Source: Cladosporium sp. IMV 00045 (Eukaryota; Ascomycota; Dothideomycetes; Cladosporiales; Cladosporiaceae). From it: a DNA stretch of 47,798 nucleotides. How positions within the stretch are numbered: position 1 is the first letter of the stretch; the number at the start of each line of letters is the position of its first letter. Of the stretch, positions 10,495-20,869 are shown piece by piece. The notes under the pieces were generated by a model. That model was not told the origin of the DNA and did not search any database. It was given only the letters and a program-made list of their open reading frames with translations. The translations under genes and the position numbers were made by a program. The stretch is from contig MSJI02000931.1 of NCBI GenBank assembly GCA_001931905.2, forward strand, positions 1 to 47,798, given 5' to 3'.

Positions 10495-12702
10495 TCACTT
10501 CAACTTCCAAACATGTACCCCTGCGGCAGGCACATCCCCCTCCTCCCCAATAATCAGTTCGCCATTCACCTCCGGCGCCTTCTGCCCTTCCCAACCATAG
10601 TTGATCGCCCAAAGCAGCCCTCCCCTACGAGCCAAACGCATCGTAGCACCAAGATCGTTCTCCTCACCAGGCACCCTGCCCACCAAATCTTTCACCCCAG
10701 CATCGGCCGCCACATCTCCCAAATAAGACACCAGCAATTCCACCGGTGGATTGAAAGCCAGATAGTGCATGCCATCCGCCGAACAAGCTGCTGGCTTTCC
10801 CGGCCTGTGGCGAGACGTGTATTCCATAGTCACTTCGGACGTGGAGTTGCCGCGCTCGCAGGTGATCCACTCTTCCCACCCAGAAATGTTGTGTTTCGAA
10901 TCCATGTAGCTCACGCCGCTGTTTGCGTACGTGGGTGGCGTTTCGACGCGTGTGACGCGCATGGGCAGGCGGGAGCGGACGGTACCTTCTGAGGGGTTGA
11001 GGCCGGGTACGTATGCGAAGTCTGGCGTTCGGCTGCCTGTGTGAGGGCCGAAGACGATTGGTCCGGTGAATTTGGAGAGGGATTGATCGAACGCTTCTGG
11101 GATGATGGGCAGGCTGGGCACGACGACCATTTTGTAGCCTTCCAGGCTTTGCTCGGGCGAGATCACGTCGATGCTCAGACCGAGGCGGCGGAGAGAGGAG
11201 TAGAAAGTGTAAACCAAGTCTGTGTACTTGACCGCGACATCGGTGTAGCCGGCATCTTTGACGGACCACGCACCGCTGTAGGGCTCGATCGTCCAGACCC
11301 AGTGGGAGGTGTAATCGAAGACCAAAGCGACATCTGCCTGTGGCTCTGCGGTGACGTTTTCGGCGCGCAGCTTGGGCAGATCTTCATCGGCGAAGACTTG
11401 AGATTCGACGTATCCTTGATCCTCACTATTGTCCGACACGAAGAGACCGGAAAGTGTCTGCTCTTGCGCAAAAGGCACCTGGCGCCAACGGAAGTAATTG
11501 ACAAGATCGCCTGAGGCGGCGAAAGTTTCATGCGTCCACAACCGGACCATGCCTTCAAGAGGCGAGACACGGTACTGGTTCCAGTTGAGCACGCCCGGCT
11601 GCATCTCCATCACGCCGAAGGGACCGGTGTTCTTTCCGTACCCGGCACCTGAGACTCCTCTGTACAGCGCGTGGTGGAAGGCTTGGATATCGGGCACGCC
11701 GGTGCGCAGGTAGTCGGCCATTTCCTCGTCCGAAAGTGACACTGCTTCCGGCCCGGCTAGGGGATACTCATCCCAGGTGGAGACGTCGATGCCGACTTCG
11801 CGGGTGAAAGCGTGGTGGTCGAAGTCGGTGAAGAAGACCATGAAGTTGTGCATTACGGCGTGGGTGGGAGCCAGTTGTCGGAGGATGGTGGTTTGCTCTT
11901 TGGCGAACTCGATCACCATGTCGGAGCTGAATTTGTACCAGTCGAGAGTGTGCGCTTCGTTGAGCGTGTAGACTTCGAGGAAAGGCGGTTGGACGGTGTC
12001 GAAGGCGGCGTATTGAGAGGACCAGAATACGCGTCCTTGTGCTGTGTTCATGTTCTCGATGGTGCTGTACTTGTTCTCGAGCCATGATCTGAACCTGGTG
12101 ATGGCGTCTTTGTCGTAGCTGCGGACGGTGTCATGGCATCCAAACTCGTTGTCGAGCTGCCATGCGACTACGTTAGAAGAGTTGCCGTAGCGCTCGGCAA
12201 GTTTCCTCGTGATCTTCTGACTTTGCTCGCGGTAGTCAAACGAAGAGAAACTGTAGTGTCTCCTCGAGCCAAACTGCAGTGTGGCATTCGTGCGATCGAC
12301 AAAGTCGATCTCGTATTTCTCCGTCAGCCAGTTCGGTGGTGTAGCAGTAGGCGTTCCGACGATGGCTTTCAGGTCGTATTTTCCAAGTAACTCAATGGTC
12401 CTGTCGAGCAGGGTGAAGTTATATTGGCCTTCCTTCGGCTCCACGACCGACCAATCGAACTCGTTCACGCGGACGTATGAGATGTTGCTGTCTCGCATCC
12501 GCTCCATGTCTGCTTCCCACATCCACTCAGGCCATTGCGAGGGATAATAGTCTACAGCCAGGTGAAGCCCATCAGGCCAGCGGCTCTCGTCCGCTGCGAG
12601 CGAGACGTTTTGTGAGGTTTTACTGCCATAGTCGCGGCGTGGTAATGTAGTGCATGTCGCCGCCTGCACCAAGGCGAGCAGGGTTGTCAACGACTTGTGC
12701 AT
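10495..12702 (-). CDS. GH42 beta-galactosidase, secreted
   Basis: An intronless gene of 735 residues. A signal peptide (residues 1 to about 18) precedes a TIM barrel starting at LAVDYYPSQWPEWMWEADM (about 48-66), the typical GH42 opening. The acid/base is Glu186 in WQLDNEFG, and the nucleophile is most likely Glu366 in MEMQPGVLNWNQY. A trimerisation/Rossmann-like domain (ADVALVFDYTSHWVWTIEP and onward) and a C-terminal beta domain follow, so the family architecture is complete. It would release terminal beta-linked galactose from oligosaccharides or plant galactans outside the cell. GH42 is mainly bacterial, and the usual fungal beta-galactosidases are GH35 or GH2. Together with the lack of introns, this makes ancient transfer from bacteria plausible but unproven. 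Several N-x-S/T sites fit secretion. It lies next to oxidoreductase and transporter genes of a likely sugar-use block. Confidence 0.92.
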   Translation of the reverse strand: MHKSLTTLLALVQAATCTTLPRRDYGSKTSQNVSLAADESRWPDGLHLAVDYYPSQWPEWMWEADMERMRDSNISYVRVNEFDWSVVEPKEGQYNFTLLDRTIELLGKYDLKAIVGTPTATPPNWLTEKYEIDFVDRTNATLQFGSRRHYSFSSFDYREQSQKITRKLAERYGNSSNVVAWQLDNEFGCHDTVRSYDKDAITRFRSWLENKYSTIENMNTAQGRVFWSSQYAAFDTVQPPFLEVYTLNEAHTLDWYKFSSDMVIEFAKEQTTILRQLAPTHAVMHNFMVFFTDFDHHAFTREVGIDVSTWDEYPLAGPEAVSLSDEEMADYLRTGVPDIQAFHHALYRGVSGAGYGKNTGPFGVMEMQPGVLNWNQYRVSPLEGMVRLWTHETFAASGDLVNYFRWRQVPFAQEQTLSGLFVSDNSEDQGYVESQVFADEDLPKLRAENVTAEPQADVALVFDYTSHWVWTIEPYSGAWSVKDAGYTDVAVKYTDLVYTFYSSLRRLGLSIDVISPEQSLEGYKMVVVPSLPIIPEAFDQSLSKFTGPIVFGPHTGSRTPDFAYVPGLNPSEGTVRSRLPMRVTRVETPPTYANSGVSYMDSKHNISGWEEWITCERGNSTSEVTMEYTSRHRPGKPAACSADGMHYLAFNPPVELLVSYLGDVAADAGVKDLVGRVPGEENDLGATMRLARRGGLLWAINYGWEGQKAPEVNGELIIGEEGDVPAAGVHVWKLK

Positions 12703-13492
12703 GATGAATTGTAGAACAAGTTGACCTCACCACGGGAGTGAAGGGGGTTCAATGCTCTTCTTAAGCAATCCATCTCGACCTTCTTGAGGGCTCTTCTGCA
12801 GATCTTCGTCATTATTTGATCCGACATCACCAATCGCCGACATGAAAAGCGCAAGGGCTGGAAAGTGGAGCGAAGTCGGAACATGGGAATGATCATCATC
12901 GTTCAACCCCACCAAAAGAATGCGGAGTCTGTGGGTTTCACCCGCATGCTTTCTCACATGGAGAAGCATATCGTCGTCTCATTGGCCTCTTGTATTCTGT
13001 GCCCTCGACCGGATTATTGCGGATTGGCACCTGAGTCAAGCACTTGACCATTGGCAGTGCAAAGAGGAGAACTTCTGAGCATTGTCAAGTCGAAGGTTTT
13101 CTAGGCCACGCGCCTGCCATGGCCAAGCCGGGTAAAGACGACTTAGACTCGGAGCCGCACGCCGGAGAAGCACTGCCAAAGCGTGCTTGATGGCGCTCGG
13201 TGCGCTCTTCTCAATTCTTGATGTCTTGGTTATTGCTACTGACCTTGTGAATTCTACTGCTTGCGTGGGTTAGATCCAGGGTGAATTGAGGTCAAATTCA
13301 GCTACGTTCACTCGATGTATTAGGTGTTTCTTGTCTATCTCAAAGCTGATCACATCAAAAGAAAGAAAAGTCAAACAGTCATGCACAAAAACCGAGAAAC
13401 AGAAGCATGAATTGATTTATGAAAATTGTTCATCGTTGCGGCATCTTGCGGGTATACTTGTCTCGGTTCAAGGATCGAAGCTAGAAGTGCTT
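12703..13492. other. GH42 promoter region
   Basis: 790 bases between the start of the GH42 gene and the stop of the monooxygenase gene. CGGATT occurs twice as a direct repeat at 13010-13015 and 13020-13025, and CGG/CCG triplets are frequent near 13150. These are weak candidates for Zn2Cys6 binding. No gene is seen. Confidence 0.4.
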
Positions 13493-15543
13493 TCAAATCT
13501 TGTAAGGAGGAGGAGAAACCCCCTCCGTAAGTGCCTTCAACCGCAGAGCAAGAATCCTTGACTGGTACCTCGTCATGGGCAGAAAACCAACCATGATCCA
13601 CAGGTTCGGCACGCCCGTCTCACGGAAGGCATTCTTAAACTCGCCCTCCTCATCGATTCCCCAGACTGGTCCGACCTCGTTGGCAATCTTCGGTCCCAAA
13701 GTGTTGCGAATGGAATCGACGAGATTGGAGAAGCCCGTGGCGAAGACGACAAGGTCAAACTCCCGTTCGCGACCTTCGCTGAGGATAACTTGATCCTCTG
13801 TGAAGCGCTCGATGTACCCCGGCTCGACCTTGATCTTGCCATTGATGATGTGCTCGCACGCCCCGGCATCGAAGTAAAAGCCGCCGTTGCGGGTCTGACC
13901 GAGAGTACTGTTGCCGGTGCCTCTCTGTCCACGCCATGTCCTGAGTCCGCGAGCGTTGAGCGCCTCAAGTAGAGGTCGATCTAGAACTTCGAGCGCTTGT
14001 GCATTACGGCGGCCAAGTTCCTCGCCGGGTCCCACGGGAGTCGAGAAGAAGATCCGATCATGCTCGTCAGGATCGCGGCGATTGCCCTCGGCGTCTGGCC
14101 CGTAGCCACCAAGAATGCGCGGAATGGAGTGGGTGAGTGACATGACATAGGTTGGTGAACGCTGTAGCAGAGTAACATCAATTCCGCGACGAGAGCAGTC
14201 CAAAGCAGTGTCGAAACCGGAAGAAGAGGTACCAACCACGCAGACTTTCTTACCGACGAATTCGGCTGAGCTATCGTGAGCGGAGGAGTGACGAACGGTG
14301 CCTTTGAACTTGTCCATGCCTGGCATCTTTGGCGTAAATGGAACACCGCATAGGGAGGTGGCCATGACCACATGTTTGGGATGCAGCGTTCTCGACTCCT
14401 TTCCTTCTTTGTCGATCATCACCGTCCAATTGCCATGCTCGTCTTGGTCGGCCTGGATGACATTTGACTTGCACCAAGCGTTCAGCTCGAGCGCTGACGC
14501 ATACCAGCCCATGTAGATACCCTGCTTTTGGGCGGGCGTATAGGTAGGCCAGTGCTTGGGATAGCGAAAGAATGGTAAGTCATCGGCCCAGTGAGGAAAG
14601 TGGAGAGAGAGATACTCGTATCGCTTCTTCCAAACATCTCCAACTTCTTCACTTCGCTCAATGATAAGGCAATTCAAATCGATCGCTTTACATCGTGCAG
14701 CCAGTGCAAGGCCGCTAAGGAGTGTCAGCGCACATCAATAAGGCCATATGGACGGTTGCTTACTTCTGACCGCCGCCGATAATCAAGACTTCTGGGTCTG
14801 CTGCATCAACTTCCTTGGCGCGCTGAGTCTCCCAGCTAACAGTCCCGGTCATGTGTCCATCAGCAGGCGCGAGCTCCGGGAACTGTTTGAGTTGCTCGGC
14901 AACGGTATGCATAGTATAGACTTGCCATCCTTCCTTAGTGAAGACAGCGTTGATGACAGCGGAAGCGATGACAAGCTCCGTCTCGAAGGAAACGACAAAC
15001 TGCAATTGTGTAAAGTCGGGGTAAGGTTGAATAACAGCTGGTGCAGGTCTAAGAAAGTCGAAATTGAAAGCTCGGGTCTGCGGGAGAAGGTCTTTAGCGG
15101 CCTTGTGGATTGCTGGTCGAAAGTTGAATGTGCGTTGATCCCAGGTGAAGGATAGCTTGTCCCGCCATACGCCTGTTGTTGTCAGCAAGAAACATCAAAA
15201 GCAGCGTGACCCTTTATGGTATCTCACCATATTCGAGGAAGATCGTAGCAAACGTATCAGCATCGCGAGAACCGAGAGCGTTTGAGAGGCGATTGACAAT
15301 GCCTTCAGCTTCCAACTGTGCATCACAATCTTTGGGGAAATCAACTCCAAGGACGTCTGTGGTCGGAAGGGGATGATTGTACTTGAAGTCGTACATGTAG
15401 TTGTCCGCGACAGAAGGAGGAACCTGAGGGTGAGGAGAGCAGGTCATGTCTGCTTGTTTCGGGGTGGCCTTCGTTTTGAGGGCACCAAGCTCAGCGGTGT
15501 GGCTATCGCTTTCATTGTATTGATCGATTCTTGAGGGTGCCAT
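13493..15543 (-). CDS. FAD-dependent monooxygenase, NTF2-like N-terminus
   Basis: Three exons: 15543-15228, 15172-14764 and 14714-13493 (introns of 55 and 49 bp), 648 residues. The second junction restores the FAD loop IIGGGQNG (about 236-243), followed by LIIERSEEVGDVWKKRYEYL, the linking pattern of flavin-containing and YUCCA-type monooxygenases. A second dinucleotide loop, VVGTSSSGFDTA, should bind NADPH. FATGF near the C-terminus is the usual family motif. The first 190 or so residues contain GVWRDKLSFTWDQRTF, typical of the NTF2/SnoaL-like domain found ahead of some fungal FMOs. It should oxygenate a small carbonyl, amine or sulfur compound using NADPH and O2. The substrate is unknown. 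It lies between the GH42 gene and a regulator gene, all on the minus strand. Confidence 0.88.
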
Positions 15544-16563
15544 GGTGCTGCGGATTGCAAATTGTCAAGAAGACGTGTTGAGAGAATGAAACACACTTGG
15601 TGCGAGGCGACGCTCGCTTTTCAATTGAAGCTGTCATCACCCATGTCAATAAGACCATGACATGAGGTGACACTGCCATAACTTGGATAGCTCTCCAAGG
15701 GATGCCATCGAAGAATTGGAAATTACGTCCGCTATGGACGGAGCACGAAGGCATCGTGAGAAGTGGGGCGGAGATAATTTCCCGTTCAGCAGTTGGCTTC
15801 GTTCGAAAAGTCAATACATGATGAGGGGCAAATTCCTCCGCAGAGCATACGACTTGCGGAGAAAACTGCTCCGCGAGGCTGATGATTGGCCATTTCTATT
15901 CATGGTTGAAGGATGCGGTGTATAGGGAACCCTGCCTAGCTATTCATCCAGAGCTCTTAGAGCGCTGGTGGAACAGCAAGACTCATCACTGTTTTGGTGT
16001 TTTGAGCTTGCATGCGTTTGTAATCGCTGTAAGCTCGATCCCAGTGTTGTTCTGCCTCAGTCTTTCGGATTTGTCGACGTGTCCGGAAGCACAGTTGGTG
16101 CATTTGCTCCGAATCTCGATTTGACGTACATCTCAGAAGGTATACATGACCTCGTGCCGTTTATTAAAAACGGCCGATGATGTTCCAAAGGCAGTTTGTT
16201 GCTCCATCGGCCATATGCAACGATTGCGTTCGCACCACTTCTTCGTCAAGGTTGATCCAAACAACCGTTCTCCAGATGAAAACAATCTTTATGATTTCAT
16301 GTCGTTTCGATTGGAATCGGCAGCCAGCAAAGGCATGAGCTGGGGCATTTCGTCCACAACGGGACGAAAGAAGATGGGACAATGTGTTCGTCTGCGACAT
16401 ATCCACGACGTGTGTTTCGAGCATAGCTATCGGTTTCGACGCTCTGCTTTATCGTCCGAGGTTCCTCTCGCACGGGCAAAAGTCCTTGGTTTTGCCGACG
16501 TCTTCTCGTGAGACAGTTGTAATGCAGTCGGAATGCGCAACCATATCAGCTCGAAAGTCACCC
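15544..16563. other. Intergenic region upstream of monooxygenase
   Basis: About 1 kb containing the monooxygenase promoter and the 3' end of the second Zn2Cys6 gene. Open frames are short and lack motifs. No gene or repeat is seen. Confidence 0.4.
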
Positions 16564-18202
16564 TCACTCATCGTCACTATCATCCCCCCACTGCCTCATC
16601 AGAGACTCGACCAGTGGCTGAGTTTTCCATCCAGAACGCTGCCTCCATCTCTCTAAGAAGTTGAGAATCACTAGCTGATCCTGTTTCTGGTGAAAATAGG
16701 ATCCCCAAACGGACAGACAGTGTCTTGCAGTGAACCAAGTGTTCTCTGCCTTGTCATTCGATATCGCTAGACCTACGATCATGTAGAGGTGTTGCCGGAT
16801 GCGCTTCGCTCGTGCGGTAGCGTCGGGTATGCTATCGTATGGATTGCTCACGGCCTGGGGTCTCACTGCGTTCAGGACGGCTTGTGCAATATGGTAATAT
16901 TGTAGGCCGACTGCGTGGTAGGGGGCGAGCATCCAGACATCCGGGAAAAAGCGAGATTGTTTTCGGGAGCGGGGCTGGTAGAATATGGGCTGATACGAAT
17001 GCGGTCTGGAAAGGTTCCAATCGGCCAGCTCGGTTTCTGACAATGAAAGGTCAGACGAATCTTTTGGCTCGCGGAAGGCTCTGGTGAGTAAAAGAGCAAG
17101 GTTAACGATGGACAGACTGGCCCATGACTGATCGTCTTTACGACGAATCGAGGCCGAGTCCAGAAAGCATTTGACATTGGTCCTGATGGGCGTCTGCATT
17201 GTGAGTGAGATATAGATATCTTCTCTCAGACATAGCCAGCAAGCCGCTTCACCAATGCCACCAAGGCTTGCAAAGTCGGGGACTGTGTTCAAGATTCTAG
17301 AAGCACCTTCGAGATGGAAGCGGTTATCCTGTTCTGGAACATTGTCAGCTTCTGGACCGACATGACTGCACACCTAGATACAGCGGCAAATGTGTTTCAA
17401 GACATTTCCAAACGTGACAAAAGTATGACTGACCGTCCATTTCCTCATTCTGCCTCAGGAGAACGACGGCTGTCAGTACGCTGGCACTAATTCGTTGGTC
17501 GCCGGACATTGAAGGTATCAAGAGATTGAGGCATCTGTTTTGGTAATTCAGAGCCTCTTCATCACCATCTGTGTCTTCATGACACCTGTAGAAATGTCGT
17601 GCTGAAAAGGCGCAGATGGCTGACCGAACTATAGGGTCTGTCAAGGCCAACCTGGAGACATCAGTCTCGAAAGTGCGAAATGGGTCTGCTATGTCGGTCC
17701 ATTGTGCCATATGATCAGTGAAGTTTCGGAGGAGCAAAGCCTCGGTCGGATTAAGTGGCAGCAGTTCACTGAGGCCATTCTCTGAAGGAGAGGTTGCATC
17801 CTGGTCTTGCCTGGCCGTACGACTATCATTCATCTCGTCTCCGACCTCAGCAGTCACAGGTTCATACTGGTCTAGATCTGCTGGATAGGGAGCCATTTCG
17901 TCCGACTGCCAAGGTGACATAGCCTCCTGATAACTGGCACGCACACCCGGAGTCTCGTCGTAGAAGCGTACTGGTACCGGCGGCAGCGGACATGGTTTCC
18001 AAAGATTTGAGGAGGCCCGGGACAAGGCTTTCTGTTTCTCGTGGTAGCGAAACTTGAGCGCCGGCTGAGGCACACATTCAATTCCAGCACCCTTGCATTG
18101 CGAGCAGCCATGTTCTTCAAAGTCACAGCGCCGGTGACGGGATTTACATGGCTGACAAACCTGGGCTGTCCTCGTCGTCGTGGATTCCGAGGCGGTTTGC
18201 AT
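16564..18202 (-). CDS. Zn2Cys6 transcription factor, ARCA-like
   Basis: Two exons, 18202-17434 and 17333-16564, with a 100-bp intron (donor GTCAGT, CTGAC branch just before the acceptor), 512 residues. The zinc cluster sits at the N-terminus: Cys16, Cys19, Cys26, Cys33, Cys36 and Cys43. The middle begins with LLLRNFTDHMAQWTDIADPFRTFETDV and continues with SAICAFSARH, the pattern of the fungal transcription factor domain 2 family. Splicing joins EEMDE to QDNRFHLEGASRIL, also typical of that family. The C-terminus is acidic (WGDDSDDE). It sits inside the sugar-utilisation block, between the monooxygenase and the aldo-keto reductase, which makes it the natural candidate for a cluster regulator. 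That role is inferred from position only. Confidence 0.87.
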
Positions 18203-18713
18203 GCTCGATCAGAATCACTGTTCACCAGGTGAGTGGCGCATCGACACGATCTCTGCGCGTGCGTAAATCTGACCTCCAGCAGTGATGGCGGTGTTGTCGT
18301 AGTGCTTGTCGTCCTCAAAGCGTGACAAGCACAGCCTGCCCCGCTTGCTGGCCGTTTGTTTTGACTCAGTGATTGTTCACGTTCTTTTTTCTTTCAACAA
18401 CGCCACCGTCATACCTAGTATCATCATATCTACCGGAACACTGACAAGACCATAGTTAGCTCGATTGCATACATAATCCGCGTATGTAGAATGGCTCTTC
18501 AGTAAACCTACAAAGTAAAGCTTGGCAAGCCATATGCAATCGTGTCGCCACGCCAGAGAAGTCATTTTACTACTTCAAGGAAGTCACTCCGGGCACGAAA
18601 GTATCATTCATCACTTTTACTGTTTGTGAACAAGATTTAAAGAGACGTGTCGCCACTTCTCGTCCTTATGTTTGGCTTCTACACTGTATGATCCGCGAAC
18701 ATCTGACAACAAT
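18203..18713. other. Upstream region of second Zn2Cys6 gene
   Basis: Promoter of the regulator that starts at 18202 and 3' region of the aldo-keto reductase. No gene is seen. Confidence 0.4.
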
Positions 18714-19919
18714 CTATTTTACCTCCACAGGTCCATACCAATCGGCGAAGCCTAGATCGAATCCCCATAGAGGAGTGTTGATGCGCTTCGCTTTGCCCTT
18801 TGCCGCAAGACCATCTAGGACCGCCAAATCTTCCGGAGACAGCGCTACAACTTCCTTGTTACTAGAGATTCTCTTCTCGCTAACAGACTTCGGCAGCGCG
18901 ACGACGCCTTTGCAAGCATGATAGCTGATGAGGACAGTGGCGGCCGAGACGTTGTGCTTGTCGGCGATCTGCTGGATTTCAGGATCCGACATGATCGGAG
19001 CACCTAACAAAGCATCAGTATGGGCTCGCCATCTTTGCCCGGCTGCAATATCACATACCTGTTGAGCCGAGAGGCGAGTATGCCTCCAACAAGATGCCCA
19101 GCTTCTCACAGTACTGCTTCAACTCATGCTGGGGCAGGTATGGGTGTAGCTCGACTTGGTTCACAGCAGGTACCACCTTCCATGTCTTGCGAAGCTCTTC
19201 CAAATAAGGAATTGACCAATTTGCTACACCAATAGCTTTGACCTTGCCCGATTGGTAGATCTCTTCCATCTGTCGCCATGTTTCGCTCTGATCCCAAGAT
19301 CGATCGACGGAGCGGGTGCCATCCGGGTTGGTTGGTAGAAGTTCACTCGTCTCATTCTGATCGCTTGTCAGTATACGTTGCTCATAGGAACAATCAATCA
19401 TTGGAACTTACAGCAACAAGTCGTACTGGCCAGTGGATGAGCTTGTGATTTTCCATGTTAGCGAACGTTTTTGGGAGTACAAGATAGAGTCGCCCTCACA
19501 TAAAGATCGAGATAGTCGGTTCCCAGAGCATCAAGGGTTCTTTGCAGACCGTCTTTGGCGTTGTCTTGGTGGGTGTTCCAGAGCTTGCTGGTAATGAAAA
19601 TGTCCTGACGTGGCACGCCGCTGTCTTTGATCCCTTGTCCGACTTCATGCTCATTTCCATAGATCCTGCAGCTTGTCAGCTGTCGTCGATACGAATACTA
19701 GCAGGAGGTGCGTACAATGCTGCATCGATGTGACGGTACCCATCCTTCAGCGCAAAAGCAACAGCCTTTCGAACCTCTCCAGGCTCGGCTTTCCAGGTTC
19801 CTGTGCAATTGTCATTAGCCGATCGCGCCGTGGAGACAAGATGAATGTGATGACATACCGAGACCAACGGCAGGAATGCTTGCTCCAGTGTTGAGTTTGA
19901 AGTTGATTGGGGCCGACAT
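18714..19919 (-). CDS. Aldo-keto reductase
   Basis: Six exons: 19919-19859, 19800-19716, 19665-19500, 19441-19412, 19356-19059 and 19003-18714, giving 309 residues. All junctions keep frame, and three of them restore family motifs. The N-terminus INFKLNTGASIPAVGLGTW is the classic AKR start. The catalytic tetrad is visible: Asp in HIDAAL, Tyr in IYGNE, Lys in ITSKLW and His in LIHWP. The substrate-side VANWS and the NADP-binding ending (LPKSVSEKRISSN) are also present. It should reduce sugar aldehydes or related carbonyls with NADPH in the cytosol, like yeast Gcy1/Ypr1-type enzymes. The catalytic His is carried by a 30-base exon. It shares a divergent promoter with the Gfo/Idh gene. Confidence 0.92.
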
Positions 19920-20869
19920 AATGACAAACAATTGATAAGTTCTTTCAGATCACAATGTTGAGAAAAAAGTCGTCAGAAGCGAAGCGAATGAACAGAGGAC
20001 GTATTGCTCTCTATATACCGAGCCGACAAAAGCTTCGGATATATTTACGGACCAACACTCAATAGGCGATGTTGATTACGTAGTTTGTAACCCCTCCATC
20101 TGGCCCACGATGTCCCACTCATCTTGTCCATCGGAGCGGGGATTCTTGCGACCATGCCTCGAAAGCACACTGCGGTTATGATGTTCTCCTTGCGGCATCA
20201 GGGAAAACGATGGAGTGGAGTCGCGGGCTGGATATCGGATACGCTGGAAACGCATATCCGCTGTTCCCTCGCCATCAATTTGCATTTCCGATACTCCGGA
20301 GTCGGATACATGTTTCCCTTTTGACTTGCTCCCAACAAGTTTTTTTCTATACATGTATAGATCCTCATTTCATCAACTTGAGCAAACGACCTTTTCATAT
20401 CCAAGATTCTATTTCACTACTGTCAATCTACGTCGATGGTGGTCTTCTCCCGTGAACCCCATTGCTTTTCACCTATTGGAAGATGTAAGCTCCACAAACG
20501 GGATGTCTGCGGAGGAATTTACCCCGAAAGCAACGAATTGAGCAATTTGCCCCATGGGCAGAGGAAGAAATGGATATAGTTGAATTTGAAACCCATTCAG
20601 AGCTGGTGATGAAGGTTCACCGCCAGCATGTCAACCATCCGGTCTGATGTGCGCATCGTTGTCCACCTATACAGCAATTGTGCCCGCTGCAGGCATGACG
20701 AGGGCTTGAAAGCGTTTCTCTACACGAGTATACAGTCCTATAAACGGGAGTGATTGACGGCTCTCAATCTGAGGCAAATGTACAACTTCTTTAAACGACT
20801 ATCTCGCAAGACGTTTTGTGCAATCGACTCTTCACATCATCCCACTTACACCCGGAGAACTTAGCAGCA
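19920..20869. promoter_or_regulatory. Divergent promoter, AKR and Gfo/Idh genes
   Basis: A 950-base gap between two genes transcribed away from each other. TATA-like sequences lie at 20012-20018 (about 95 bases before the AKR start on the minus strand) and at 20739-20744 (about 126 bases before the Gfo/Idh start). The hexamer CGGATA occurs at 20036, 20236 and 20303 on the plus strand and at 20255-20260 on the minus strand. The shared promoter suggests joint control of the two enzymes. Confidence 0.55.
20236..20260. promoter_or_regulatory. CGGATA inverted repeat, candidate operator
   Basis: CGGATACGC (20236-20244), a 7-base spacer, then GCATATCCG (20252-20260). The two arms are reverse complements with one mismatch. 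CGG half-sites in inverted orientation with a fixed spacer are the usual targets of Zn2Cys6 dimers. A perfect palindrome, ACTCCGGAGT, follows at 20293-20302 and abuts a further CGGATA. Binding is inferred only. Confidence 0.45.

Noticed and set aside
20816..20869. Upstream in-frame ATG for the Gfo/Idh gene
   Set aside because: It would place 18 extra residues ahead of the nucleotide-binding strand, where family members have few. The ATG at 20870 fits better.
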